This document shows positions 46,501-55,429 of a stretch of DNA of 64,000 nt, in pieces. A program made the translations under genes and the position numbers. Position 1 is the stretch's first letter; every line of letters starts with the position of its first letter. The stretch comes from Bacteroidales bacterium (GTDB lineage: Bacteria > Bacteroidota > Bacteroidia > Bacteroidales > UBA932): the NCBI GenBank assembly GCA_017619655.1, contig JAFZRV010000001.1, positions 372,001 through 436,000 on the forward strand, read 5' to 3'. The notes beneath the pieces are model-generated. The model ran no database searches. It saw nothing but the letters and a program-made list of their open reading frames with translations, and had not been told where the DNA came from.

Positions 46501-46715
46501 CCCAGCTCGGCTATACCTTCCCCGCTAAGTGGATGAAGATCGTCTTCATCAAGAACTTCCGCGTGTATGTGGCCGGTGAAAACCTCCTGACCTTCACGAA
46601 GTACGAAGGTTTCGACCCGGAAATGGCATCCGACGGTTATACGACTATCGGCGTGGACCGCGGCATTTATCCTCAGTCCCGCACCATCACCCTCGGCGCT
46701 TCCATCACCTTCTAA
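43560..46715 (+). CDS. SusC/RagA-family TonB-linked outer membrane transporter
   Basis: A 1051-residue SusC-type receptor importing glucan oligosaccharides. Signal peptide LGLSLAAFAQN; CarboxypepD_reg-like domain about 22-100 (VSGVVLDAARQPIVGAFVVE); TonB box and plug about 105-225 (DETVVVGYGVQKKSVVTASI, IRGIGSVNNSDPLYIVDGMA, YGARAANGVVLVTTRNG); the rest is a 22-strand barrel ending ITLGASITF. First gene of the PUL; the SusD partner follows after 18 nt. Codons such as GGT, CGT and AAG are favoured, as expected for abundant envelope proteins. Confidence 0.97.
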   Translation: MRKLAAIILALGLSLAAFAQNITVSGVVLDAARQPIVGAFVVEQGTSNGTSANLDGEFSLKVTPGAVLEVSCIGYVTRTVTVSNEPRLEIILEDDTQMLDETVVVGYGVQKKSVVTASISKVDGDALNKVRASTVNDAIKGKVSGVQITQASGQPGSGSQIKIRGIGSVNNSDPLYIVDGMAVDGGIDYLNPNDIQSVEILKDAASAAIYGARAANGVVLVTTRNGEKGKASLTYNGSYGWQNPWRKKEVLNATEYMVIMNEARINDGGAPLYSAAEIAAAGKGTDWQDETFNYNAPIMQHQLSVSGGTDRAMYFVSLGYFKQDGIVGGNYGKSNYDRLSVRSNNTYIPFESKERNFLNKLTLTANIAYSNINSTGITTNSEFGSVLGSAVGFNPSIPVFASEAEAARILAEHPTAIVAADGRVYSLPPTGYQELTNPVANLDTPSNTYYKTHKIVANFAAELDIIPGLKFKTSFGTDLAFWRNRGYGFEQYKSSMNQTLTSWVNMGMNEGLRWQVENYFSYNRQFGKHSIAAVLGQSAMSYSYIYVSGTDYNLKETNPAMAYIDSAIGSTDDERTSGGTGGYDHQRLASYFFRFDYNFDERYMLEFTIRRDGSSRFGPGHKWATFPAVSAGWNMTNEPWFREGRPEWINQLKLRASWGRNGNENIGNFRYASLMDTGQEYYFGLGSAPYGEMYSGASPAALANPTIRWEESEQVDVGFDARLFGDRLSFGYDFYNKRTKGMLMDKPIPAYVGQGAPMSNLGDMRNWGHEFEISWQHQVGDFHYSVSANASLLRNRLINLGNESGEAVYQSNGASGIGDYVKGSNGMVWPYFYGMKTNGLFQNWAEVESYRDRDGNLMQPNAQPGDVRFVDVNGDGYVNDDDRTMIGKGMPDWTAGLTMSADWKGIDLTLFFQGSFGNDVFDYCMRGDIPAQNRPGWVLDRWIGEGTSNRIPRMTNANPNQNWRSSDLWVKDGSFVRLKTAQLGYTFPAKWMKIVFIKNFRVYVAGENLLTFTKYEGFDPEMASDGYTTIGVDRGIYPQSRTITLGASITF

Positions 46716-46733
46716 TCAATATTGCAGACGATT

Positions 46734-48287
46734 ATGAAACTCTATAGATTAATAGCAGTTCTCGCTTTCGCCGGCCTGGTGCTGACCAGCTGCGGTGAGG
46801 AATTCCTTACGTCCCACACGACCCATCAGGGCGCTGCCGGTGCGGAAGCTACGGAAAGTGCGATCCTGTCCTACTTGACGGCTACTTATCAGCCGCTGCT
46901 GATGGACTCTTACGCAAACTACAACTACAACCATATCCTGCTGCTCTCCGACCTCCGCTCCGATGATATCTACAAAGGTGGCGGCGACGCCGGCGACCAG
47001 TCCTGGATGTACCATATGTCCCTCTTCCAGATTCCCGCCTCGGAGAGTCCGACCGGCATCTGGAGCCTCTACTACACGGCGATCGCACGTGCCAACAATA
47101 CGCTGATGGCCATCGACAACGCCGTCGGTTTTGACAGTGACGCCGCCAAGCGCAAGCTGGCCGGTTACAAAGCCGAGGCCCTGTTCCTGCGTGCCTATTA
47201 TCTCCACCACCTGTGGAAACTCTACGGCAACATTCCTTTCTTCACCGAACCGCTTGAAGATCCGTTCATGTCTCCGCAGAAGAGCGCCGATCAGATCTAC
47301 AGCGACATCATGGCTGACATCGCCGAAGCTGAGCGGGCTGCCGCTGAAGCGGGCGACGAATTCCCGATGTACACCAATGGCACCATGAAGCAGGCGCGGG
47401 CCAACCTGGCTGCCCTCTACATGCTGAAGGCCCGTGTTGTGATGTACCAGAACGACCAGTCCAAATACGGTGAAGTGGCTTCCAACATGGCTGCCATCAT
47501 CTCCAGCGGCCGCTACGGCCTTATCGCTTACGATGCTCTCTGGACGGGTGCTGATGAGAACGACTTTACGCCGGAATCCATCTTCGAGAGTAACCAGATC
47601 TCCGATGGTAAGCGTGACTGGGGCAGCGCCTGGACCGGCTGCGGCACTAACCTGCCGGCCTATATCTCGCCGAACGAACTCTCCGACCCCGTGTTCTGCG
47701 GTGGCTGGGCCTTTGGTCCGGTGCGTCAGGCTACCTGGGACATGTATGAACCGGGTGACGTGCGCCGCGAAGCTTCCATCAACAAATTCGCTGACGGTAC
47801 CTATGGTCCGCGTTTCCAGAACACAGGCCTCTTCCAGAAGAAGTATGCCGCCCGTACAGCGCTCCGCTCGCCGATCGGCACCGTGGACCTCAACTATCCG
47901 AACAACCTGATCCTCTTCCGCTATGCGGAGACCCTGCTCAACTATGCCGAGCTCGTTGGCCTTCAGGGCAACGCTCCGGTCGGCGGCGTGTCCGCCCAGG
48001 ACTGCCTCGACCAGATCCGCACCCGTGCCGGCTTGGGTTCCATCCCCTTGACCTGGGAGAACCTCAAGTCGGAACGCCGCAAAGAGTTCGTGGGTGAAGG
48101 CATGCGCTTCTGGGACCTCATCCGCTGGGGTGACGCAGCAAGCGTGCTGACTGAAAACGATGTCACTTTCCAGAGTGTCCGCACTTTCAACCCGAGCAAG
48201 GACAAATACCTCCCGATCCCGCAGAGCGAAATGAGCCGTACTGCCGGCACCGGTGAGTTCGAACTTCACCAGAATCCTGGTTATTAA
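46734..48287 (+). CDS. SusD/RagB-family lipoprotein
   Basis: A 517-residue SusD homologue, the lid of the upstream SusC. Lipoprotein signal LAFAGLVLTSC; helical body with SWMYHMSLFQIPASESPTGI, KAEALFLRAYYLHHLWKLYG; C-terminal signature LKSERRKEFVGEGMRFWDLI. The ATG at 46734 is chosen over an upstream TTG. The next gene follows after 13 nt. Confidence 0.95.
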   Translation: MKLYRLIAVLAFAGLVLTSCGEEFLTSHTTHQGAAGAEATESAILSYLTATYQPLLMDSYANYNYNHILLLSDLRSDDIYKGGGDAGDQSWMYHMSLFQIPASESPTGIWSLYYTAIARANNTLMAIDNAVGFDSDAAKRKLAGYKAEALFLRAYYLHHLWKLYGNIPFFTEPLEDPFMSPQKSADQIYSDIMADIAEAERAAAEAGDEFPMYTNGTMKQARANLAALYMLKARVVMYQNDQSKYGEVASNMAAIISSGRYGLIAYDALWTGADENDFTPESIFESNQISDGKRDWGSAWTGCGTNLPAYISPNELSDPVFCGGWAFGPVRQATWDMYEPGDVRREASINKFADGTYGPRFQNTGLFQKKYAARTALRSPIGTVDLNYPNNLILFRYAETLLNYAELVGLQGNAPVGGVSAQDCLDQIRTRAGLGSIPLTWENLKSERRKEFVGEGMRFWDLIRWGDAASVLTENDVTFQSVRTFNPSKDKYLPIPQSEMSRTAGTGEFELHQNPGY

Positions 48288-48300
48288 TGGTTAATCCTCA

Positions 48301-50208
48301 ATGACTATCAAGATGAAAAGCATATTCAAAGTCAGTTTGCTCCTGTTCGTCTCGGTCGCGCTTCTCTTTGCTTGCGCACCGCTGGACAAGGATGACTACA
48401 AGCTCGGCGATCCCGTCAGCGAGAGTCAGCTCTCCTTTACGTCTTCGCCTTCTGCTGTTACGCCGAACATCATTATTCTGAAGAACACGTCCTCCACGAC
48501 CGGTGTGGCCTTGTGGGACTTGGGCAACGGCTCAACCGCCAAGGGTGATGAGGTCAGCGTAGCTTATCCCTTCAAGGGCGAATATACGGTTGCGATGTCG
48601 CTCTATACGCCGGGTGGCAGCGCCACGATCTCGAAGGTAATCAGTATCGAAAACGATGATTACGGCTTGCTCGACACGCCGGGCTTCAATGCCCTGACAG
48701 GTGGCGCAGAGGCCACCGAAGGCAAGACCTGGGTCTTTGCACGCTATACCCGCGGCCACTTCGGTGTCGGCGACATCAATGCTGCGCCCGAGGTGAACGG
48801 TCCGGCCTGGTGGCAGTGCGATCCCAACGGAAAAGAGGGCTGCTCGCTCTATGAAAACGAGTACACCTTCATCCAGCGGGGCACGAAGCTCATCTGGGAG
48901 AATCAGGGTTACATCTACACCAACGAGAACGGTATGAACCATCTCGGTATCCCCGGTACGGCCAATCCGATTGTCGGCGACTTCGACGTGCCTTATACGC
49001 CTGCCGATAACCTGACCTTCTCGCTCGACGAGGACAACATGACGCTGACGCTCGGCGGTAATGCCTTCCTGGGCTTCTATACCGGCGTGAGCGTGTATCA
49101 TATCATCCGTCTGACCGAACACGAGCTTTATGTCTGGTGCGGCAGTGAGGCCGAACCCGGCAATGCCTGGTATTTCATCTTCGTCCCTAAAGACGAGCTG
49201 AAGGAACCCGATCCGGAACCGGTCATCCCGCCGGATCCGAAACCCGAACCGGAAGAGGCTTGGTTCCGTCCGAACGCGGAGACCAACCTGCTCCGTACCA
49301 CGTTCGACTATGAACACTGGTTCAGCGGCGCTGACTGGGGCGGTGGTCTGGAACCGGGTATCTCCATCAAAAACAACATCACCATCGTCGTGCCCGAGGG
49401 CATCGGTGGCGGTGAATGGATGGGCCAGTTCAAGATCCGCACCCATATCCCGGCTGGGGCCCGCGAACGCTTCGACTTCAGCTGCTCCATAGCGGCTACG
49501 AATCCGGGCACTGCGACGGTCAAGATGACGGCGGATGACGATCCGGCCGACGATGAGTTCTTCTACAACGGCAATGTGGCCGTCGATGGCGTCACGCTCT
49601 TCGAATCGGCCGACCACATGCTCAACAAGGATACGGAAAGCGTCCTGCTGGTCTTCGACTTCGGCCGTTTCCCGGCCGGGACGGTGATCACCCTGTCCGA
49701 CCTGTGCCTCCAGAAGCATATTCCGCTCAGCGACAAGCCTGAGGTGGTGAACCTGTGGCCTGCCGCTGCCGTGACCACGACCCAGTGGTTCAGCGGTCCT
49801 GACTGGTCGGGTGGCCTGACTGCCGATTTCAAGATGCTCGAAGGCAACGGCTTCGAACTTACGGTTCCTGACGGTGTCGGTGGCAGTGAGTGGATGGGCC
49901 AGTTTGCCCTGCATACCGATATCCAGTTGCTGGCATCCCACGAATACGAGTTCATCTGCACGGTTACGGCCACCACTGCCTCGCAGTTCACGATGAAACT
50001 GACGAACGATCCGGAAGATGACAGCAAGGTCTGCTTCTACGACAATGCCCTCAATATGAAGGATGGTACGGTGACGATCCGCAAGGTCGCGGTCAAACCC
50101 GCGTCTGCAGATGCCGAAGCGGCCATGCTGATCTTCGACTTCGGCCGTACGCCGGCCGGCACGAAGATTGTCGTGACGGACATCGTGCTTCAGGAGTACA
50201 TTCAGTAA
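48301..50208 (+). CDS. Surface glycan-binding lipoprotein with two repeated C-terminal modules
   Basis: A 635-residue lipoprotein (LLFVSVALLFAC). An N-terminal PKD-like domain (SSTTGVALWDLGNGSTAKGD) precedes a lipocalin-like region common in glucan PULs (GKTWVFARYTRGHFGVGD). After a Pro/Glu linker come two related modules of about 140-150 residues: WFSGADWGGGLEPG...EWMGQFKI and WFSGPDWSGGLTAD...EWMGQFAL, both ending near FDFGRxPAGT. They look like duplicated beta-sandwich binding modules (CBM4/9-like). Likely holds glucan at the surface for the GH16 enzyme. Its stop overlaps the GH16 start (TAATG). Confidence 0.85.
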   Translation: MTIKMKSIFKVSLLLFVSVALLFACAPLDKDDYKLGDPVSESQLSFTSSPSAVTPNIIILKNTSSTTGVALWDLGNGSTAKGDEVSVAYPFKGEYTVAMSLYTPGGSATISKVISIENDDYGLLDTPGFNALTGGAEATEGKTWVFARYTRGHFGVGDINAAPEVNGPAWWQCDPNGKEGCSLYENEYTFIQRGTKLIWENQGYIYTNENGMNHLGIPGTANPIVGDFDVPYTPADNLTFSLDEDNMTLTLGGNAFLGFYTGVSVYHIIRLTEHELYVWCGSEAEPGNAWYFIFVPKDELKEPDPEPVIPPDPKPEPEEAWFRPNAETNLLRTTFDYEHWFSGADWGGGLEPGISIKNNITIVVPEGIGGGEWMGQFKIRTHIPAGARERFDFSCSIAATNPGTATVKMTADDDPADDEFFYNGNVAVDGVTLFESADHMLNKDTESVLLVFDFGRFPAGTVITLSDLCLQKHIPLSDKPEVVNLWPAAAVTTTQWFSGPDWSGGLTADFKMLEGNGFELTVPDGVGGSEWMGQFALHTDIQLLASHEYEFICTVTATTASQFTMKLTNDPEDDSKVCFYDNALNMKDGTVTIRKVAVKPASADAEAAMLIFDFGRTPAGTKIVVTDIVLQEYIQ

Positions 50209-51566
50209 TGAACAGGATGCTGCACATACTGACACTTCTTTTTCTGCTGGTTTCCTGCAATCCGGTTCCGACCCCGGAACCGGAGCGGGAACCGGAGATC
50301 ACCTTTTCGTCGAATGAGCTGATATTGAGTCCCGAAGGGGGCGAGGCCTCGCTCAAGGTGAATGCTTCCACGAGCTGGAGCATTGCTACGGACGGACAAA
50401 ACTGGTACGCTCTGGTTTCCGCACCGCAGGTCTATGCGGGAGAAAGCATCCTGAAAGTATCCGCGGAGCCCAACTATACGACGGCGCCCCGTACGGCGAC
50501 CCTTCGCTTTACGAGCGGCAACAAGACCGTCAGTCTCAAACTGTCGCAGGCATTCTTCGTCCCGGAACTGACTTTTTCACAGAGCACAGTGACGGGCGAG
50601 GGCGCGGGCGGCACGGTGACCGTGACGACGCACGCCAACGCCAGCTGGACGGTAGACGAAGCTGATCTGGACTACTGGTTTTCGATCAGCCCGAGGACCG
50701 TTGGCCGGGGCGATGGGGAACTGAAAGTGACGTTCAACAAAAGCTATTCTGCGCAGCCGCGTTCACAGCAAGTCCATTTCCGCAGCGGTGAGCATGAGAA
50801 GATCCTGACTGTCACGCAGAAAGAGGGTACGCCTGTTCCTTCTGGCGCCTATGTGCCCGAAGGCTATGAACTCGTGTGGCAGGATGGCTTTTCCGAGGCT
50901 TCTTCGGCCCTGATCGACAAGTGGCGCTACGAAGACTGGGCACCCGGCCGTGTGAATCATGAGTTGCAGCGCTATGTGCCGGATGACCGGCGTACGTCCT
51001 ACACGCAGGACGGCGCTTTGCACATCGTGGCCCGCAAGGACGGGAACCAGGTGATTTCCGCGCGTATGAACAGCCGTGAATCATGGCTGTACGGCTATTT
51101 TGAAGCCGCCATCTGGCTGCCGAAAGGCAAGGGCACCTGGCCGGCGTTCTGGATGATGCCGGACGATTTTTCGAAAGGCTGGCCGGCCTGCGGTGAGATC
51201 GACATCATGGAAGAGGTCGGCGTGGATGCGAACATCACTTCTTCTTCCATCCACTGCGAGACGTACAACCATGTGAAGAACACCCAGAAGACAGCATCCC
51301 GCACGATTCCGGGTGCAGAAAACGAGTATCACGTGTACGCCCTCGAATGGACGAAAGATTATATCAAGACTTATGTGGATGGCGTGCTGCTGCTGGAATT
51401 CCGCAACGACAAGGCGGGGCGGGACAGCACATGGCCGTTCAACAAGAAATTTTACCTCATCCTGAACCTGGCCTGGGGCGGTGACTGGGGCGGCTATGCC
51501 GGTGTGGATGAAAGCGCGCTCCCTTGTACGATGAAGGTGGATTATGTACGTGTTTACAAAAAGTAA
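50208..51566 (+). CDS. BACON-BACON-GH16 endo-beta-glucanase lipoprotein (laminarinase type)
   Basis: A 452-residue lipoprotein (LLFLLVSC, Cys17). Two BACON domains span about 28-113 and 118-205, spacing the enzyme from the membrane. The GH16 domain (about 212-452) has the active-site motif GEIDIMEEVG: nucleophile Glu330, Asp332 and acid/base Glu335. The Met in this motif marks the beta-bulge type that cuts beta-1,3-glucan or mixed-linkage glucan. Probably makes oligosaccharides for SusCD uptake. GH3 follows after 6 nt. Confidence 0.94.
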   Translation: MNRMLHILTLLFLLVSCNPVPTPEPEREPEITFSSNELILSPEGGEASLKVNASTSWSIATDGQNWYALVSAPQVYAGESILKVSAEPNYTTAPRTATLRFTSGNKTVSLKLSQAFFVPELTFSQSTVTGEGAGGTVTVTTHANASWTVDEADLDYWFSISPRTVGRGDGELKVTFNKSYSAQPRSQQVHFRSGEHEKILTVTQKEGTPVPSGAYVPEGYELVWQDGFSEASSALIDKWRYEDWAPGRVNHELQRYVPDDRRTSYTQDGALHIVARKDGNQVISARMNSRESWLYGYFEAAIWLPKGKGTWPAFWMMPDDFSKGWPACGEIDIMEEVGVDANITSSSIHCETYNHVKNTQKTASRTIPGAENEYHVYALEWTKDYIKTYVDGVLLLEFRNDKAGRDSTWPFNKKFYLILNLAWGGDWGGYAGVDESALPCTMKVDYVRVYKK

Positions 51567-51572
51567 GGAAAG

Positions 51573-53813
51573 ATGAAATATACTAGAACCCTTGTGCTGG
51601 CTGTCGTGCTGGTGCTGCTGGCTGCCTGTACGCAGCCAAAGCCCTCGACGGTGGGTTCCGATGCAGGTATTGAGAAACGCATCGAACAATTGCTGTCACG
51701 GATGACGCTGGCCGAGAAGATCGGGCAGATGAATCAGGTGTCTGCCGGCGGCGAGGTGTCCAACTATGCCGAGGCGCTCCGCAACGGTCAGATCGGCTCC
51801 ATCCTTAATGAAGTGGATCCGGTCAAAATCAATGAGTTTCAACGCATCTGCGTGGAAGAATCCCGCCTCGGCATTCCGCTGTTGGTAGGGCGAGACGTGA
51901 TTCACGGCTTCCATACGATCTTCCCGATTCCGCTGGGCCTGGCAGCTACATTCGATCCGGCACTGGTGGAACAGGGCGCCCGCATCGCTGCCGTAGAGGC
52001 TACCGGACAGGGTGTCCGCTGGACTTTCTCGCCCATGCTCGACATCGCCCGCGACCCCCGTTGGGGCCGTATGGCGGAAGGCAGTGGGGAAGATGTCTAC
52101 CTGGATGCCCGCATGGCCGAAGCTATGGTACGCGGCTATCAGGGCGAGACCCTGGACACAGATGCCATGGCAGCCTGCATCAAGCATTATGTGGGCTACG
52201 GAGCCGCTGAGGGTGGCCGTGACTACAACAGTACCTTCCTGACGGAACGCCAGTTGCGCAACGTCTACCTGCCGCCTTTTGAGGCGGCCGTGAAGGCTGG
52301 CGCCCTGACGTTGATGACCTCGTTCAACGACAACGACGGCGTACCTTCCACAGGCAATACCTTCATCTTGAAGGATGTGCTTCGGGATGAATGGGGCTTT
52401 GACGGATTGGTGGTAACCGACTGGAACTCCATGGGCGAGATGATTCCCCACGGTTTCGGTACCGACCGCAAGGACGTGGCCTGCAAGGCCGTGAATGCCG
52501 GCGTTGACATGGACATGATGACCTTCGGTTTTATCTCCCACCTGGAGGAACTGGTGGCCAGTGGGAAAGTGAAGGAATCGGCCATCGACGAGGCTGTCCG
52601 CCGTATACTTCGTGTCAAACTACTGCTGGGACTGTTTGAAAATCCCTATGTGGATGTAGATGCCGGACAGTCCGTTCAATATGCTGAAAGTCACCTGGAC
52701 GCTGCGCGCCGCACGGCCGAGGAATCGGCCATCCTGCTGAAAAACGACGGTATCCTCCCGCTCAAGGCCGAGCAGCTCCGATCTATTCTGGTTACCGGCC
52801 CGATGGCCGACGCTCCGCATGACCAGCTGGGTACCTGGAGTTTTGACGGCGAGAAGGCCCATACGGTCACTCCGCTCCAGGCGCTGAAGGAGCGTTTCCC
52901 TGGGAAAGTGACCTTTGTCCCGTACGGCTATAGCCGGGAAAAACGCGCCCGCTTCGACGATATCGTGGCGGCCGCCCGCCGTGCTGATGTGGTGCTGGTG
53001 TTCCTGGGAGAAGAGGCCATCCTTTCTGGCGAGGCGCACTGCCTGGCCGACCTGAACCTGATCGGAACGCAGAGCGAACTTCTCGTCGCCCTAAAGGCGG
53101 CGGGCAAGCCCGTGGTGGCCACGGTGATGGCTGGCCGTCCGCTGACCATCGAGCGTGACCTGCCCAACTGCCAGGCGATGCTCTATTCCTTCCATCCGGG
53201 AACGATGGGCGGTCCTGCGCTGGCCAATCTCCTTTTCGGCGATGTAAATCCCTCCGGAAAGACACCGGTCACCTTCCTCCGCACGGTAGGGCAGGTGCCG
53301 ATGTATTATTCGCATAACATGACGGGACGTCCCTACAACAACGAGACCCTGCTTGCAGACATCGAACTGGAGGCGGGACAGACCTCGCTGGGTAACACCT
53401 CCTATTATCTGGACTATGGCGCCCGGCCGCTTTTTCCTTTCGGCTACGGTTTGAGCTACACGACGTTTGACTATTCGGACATCGCGCTGGATAAGGAGGC
53501 TTATCCGCAGGATGGCACGATTCGGTTGACGTTCGGCCTGACCAATACCGGTGCGTATGATGGTACTGAAGTGGTTCAGGTGTATGTCCGCGATCTGGTA
53601 GGCTCCATTACCCGTCCGGTGAAAGAACTCAAGCATTTTGAGCGCGTGCCTCTGAAAGCAGGGGAGAAACGCACGCTGGAAGTGCAGATCCCGGTTTCGG
53701 AACTGGCCTTCTTCGGCTTGGATGGCGTCACGAAAGTGGAACCTGGTGACTTCCAATTGTGGGTAGCGGGCGACAGCGCCTCCGGACAACCCGTTTCATT
53801 TCAAGTATTATGA
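51573..53813 (+). CDS. GH3 family beta-glucosidase
   Basis: A 746-residue exo-beta-glucosidase, predicted lipoprotein (VLVLLAAC, Cys19). Family 3 N-terminal barrel with KHYVGYGAAEGGRDYNST and the nucleophile Asp283 in LVVTDWNSMGE; family 3 C domain (EESAILLKNDGILPL) and a fibronectin-like third domain (YGLSYTTFDYSDIAL). In a GH16-containing PUL it should release glucose from beta-1,3-gluco-oligosaccharides in the periplasm. The CotH gene follows after 3 nt. Confidence 0.95.
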   Translation: MKYTRTLVLAVVLVLLAACTQPKPSTVGSDAGIEKRIEQLLSRMTLAEKIGQMNQVSAGGEVSNYAEALRNGQIGSILNEVDPVKINEFQRICVEESRLGIPLLVGRDVIHGFHTIFPIPLGLAATFDPALVEQGARIAAVEATGQGVRWTFSPMLDIARDPRWGRMAEGSGEDVYLDARMAEAMVRGYQGETLDTDAMAACIKHYVGYGAAEGGRDYNSTFLTERQLRNVYLPPFEAAVKAGALTLMTSFNDNDGVPSTGNTFILKDVLRDEWGFDGLVVTDWNSMGEMIPHGFGTDRKDVACKAVNAGVDMDMMTFGFISHLEELVASGKVKESAIDEAVRRILRVKLLLGLFENPYVDVDAGQSVQYAESHLDAARRTAEESAILLKNDGILPLKAEQLRSILVTGPMADAPHDQLGTWSFDGEKAHTVTPLQALKERFPGKVTFVPYGYSREKRARFDDIVAAARRADVVLVFLGEEAILSGEAHCLADLNLIGTQSELLVALKAAGKPVVATVMAGRPLTIERDLPNCQAMLYSFHPGTMGGPALANLLFGDVNPSGKTPVTFLRTVGQVPMYYSHNMTGRPYNNETLLADIELEAGQTSLGNTSYYLDYGARPLFPFGYGLSYTTFDYSDIALDKEAYPQDGTIRLTFGLTNTGAYDGTEVVQVYVRDLVGSITRPVKELKHFERVPLKAGEKRTLEVQIPVSELAFFGLDGVTKVEPGDFQLWVAGDSASGQPVSFQVL

Positions 53814-53816
53814 CGG

Positions 53817-55391
53817 ATGCGTCATATTTTTAGGTTATTTGTTTGGTTGAGCGTAATGCTGCTTTCGGTCTCTTGTCAGGAGAGTCCGAAAGCGGCGTTG
53901 CTCTCTGTTCTCGTGGAGCAGGAGCGCGTTATCCTGCCTGCGAGTGGCAGTGAATCGTTCTACTTCTCCGTCGATGAGCCGGAGGCGGCATTTGACCTGG
54001 AAAAAGACGTAGTCCTGTATTTGGCGAAAGGGCAGACGCTTCTTTCGACCGACTTCCAACTGACGGCCGTGGAGAGGACAGAGACTCCGGGCCGTTACCG
54101 GGCCGTCGTTTCAGATCTGGGTCGGCGTGATGACTATGAATCCAGTGTCTATCTGGGCATTCGCGTTTCGCCCCTGGAGATGGTCCTTTCCCAGTCTTTC
54201 GTCTGTGTGGCAGAGAATGCCGATCCGGCGACGCGTGTGCAGAAGACAGGGCTCCCCGTGCTGTATCTCGACACGGAGGGCGGGGCGGCCATCCGTTCGA
54301 AGACCGACTATGTGAATGCGACCTTTACCGTTCCGGACGACGCGGATTCGACGCTCACCCTTGCCTGCCAGGTGCGCGGTCGTGGCAATACCACCTGGAC
54401 CTGGCCCAAGAAGCCCTATCTGGTGAAACTTGACAAGAAGACCTCGCTCCTGGGCATGCCGGCACACAAGCGCTGGATCCTCCTGGCCAATTTCATGGAT
54501 CGCACGATGATGCGCAACCTGGTGGCCATGAAGGTATCCTCACTGACCTCACTCGACTGGACACCGCGCTGCCAGAGCGTGGAGCTGGTGCTCAACGGCG
54601 TGCATCAGGGCAATTACCTGCTCATCGAGCAGGTGCGTGTCGACAAGAACCGGGTGAACGTTGGCGACGACGGCTACCTGATCGAGTCGGACTTCCACTA
54701 CGACAATGAGGTTCAGTGGATGGATCCTCACGGTCGCTGCAATGAGATGAAAGGCGGGATTCCGTTCGGCATCAAAAACCCTGATCCCGACGAGATCACA
54801 CCAGCCCAGGTGCAATACGCCAAGGATTTCATCGGGGAGACGGCAAGTATCCTGTATGGCCCGAAATTTACCGATCCGGAGCAGGGCTATGCTTCCCGTA
54901 TCGACGTCGCCTCCTTCATTGATTACTGGATTGTCTTTGAAGTGATGGGTAACCACGAGCTGGGCAATCCCGGCAGCGTGTTCTATCATTTCAAGCCGGA
55001 TGGCAAGATGATCGCGGGCCCTTGCTGGGATTTCGACTGGGGCGTGCTTTCCTACAATTACAACCCCCAGGCCCGGACGGGCCTGGTCAATCGCAATGCC
55101 TGCTGGTATGCCCGTCTTTTTGAAGATCCGGCTTTTCAGGTGCAGGTGCGGGAGCGTTTTAGGGAGCTGTTGCCAGCGCTGCTGACCATCCCAGCCTATA
55201 TTGATGCGATGGAAAAGATGCTTGAGCGTTCGGCTGAGCTGAATTTCAAACTGTGGAATCCTGCCCAGGATGCTTCCCAAAATGGCGGTCGCATCATCAA
55301 TGGCGATGAAAACATGTCGTTTCACGATGCCGTCGCACGGCTACGCACCATCTACGAGGAACGCTTGTCGGTGATGCAAAGCAACCTATGA
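53817..55391 (+). CDS. CotH-kinase family lipoprotein
   Basis: A 524-residue lipoprotein (LSVMLLSVSC, Cys20). An N-terminal beta region (about 25-135) precedes the CotH fold: QVRGRGNTTWTWPKKPYLVK, LANFMDRTMMRNLVAMKVSS, VELVLNGVHQGNYLLIEQVR, the metal-binding CWDFDWGVLSYNYN. CotH proteins are atypical secreted protein kinases in spore formers; in Bacteroidota their substrates are unknown. It closes the beta-glucan PUL and could phosphorylate PUL surface proteins, but this is inference. Confidence 0.88.
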   Translation: MRHIFRLFVWLSVMLLSVSCQESPKAALLSVLVEQERVILPASGSESFYFSVDEPEAAFDLEKDVVLYLAKGQTLLSTDFQLTAVERTETPGRYRAVVSDLGRRDDYESSVYLGIRVSPLEMVLSQSFVCVAENADPATRVQKTGLPVLYLDTEGGAAIRSKTDYVNATFTVPDDADSTLTLACQVRGRGNTTWTWPKKPYLVKLDKKTSLLGMPAHKRWILLANFMDRTMMRNLVAMKVSSLTSLDWTPRCQSVELVLNGVHQGNYLLIEQVRVDKNRVNVGDDGYLIESDFHYDNEVQWMDPHGRCNEMKGGIPFGIKNPDPDEITPAQVQYAKDFIGETASILYGPKFTDPEQGYASRIDVASFIDYWIVFEVMGNHELGNPGSVFYHFKPDGKMIAGPCWDFDWGVLSYNYNPQARTGLVNRNACWYARLFEDPAFQVQVRERFRELLPALLTIPAYIDAMEKMLERSAELNFKLWNPAQDASQNGGRIINGDENMSFHDAVARLRTIYEERLSVMQSNL

Positions 55392-55394
55392 TGA

Positions 55395-55429
55395 GAAAGG
55401 GTGCCGTTGGGCACCCTTTCTTTATTTAA
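55395..55429. terminator. Terminator between the PUL and convergent CoA-transferase
   Basis: Stem gaaagggtgcc / ggcaccctttc with a GTTG tetraloop, followed by tttattt. The T tract overlaps the CoA-transferase stop codon on the other strand. Confidence 0.92.
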
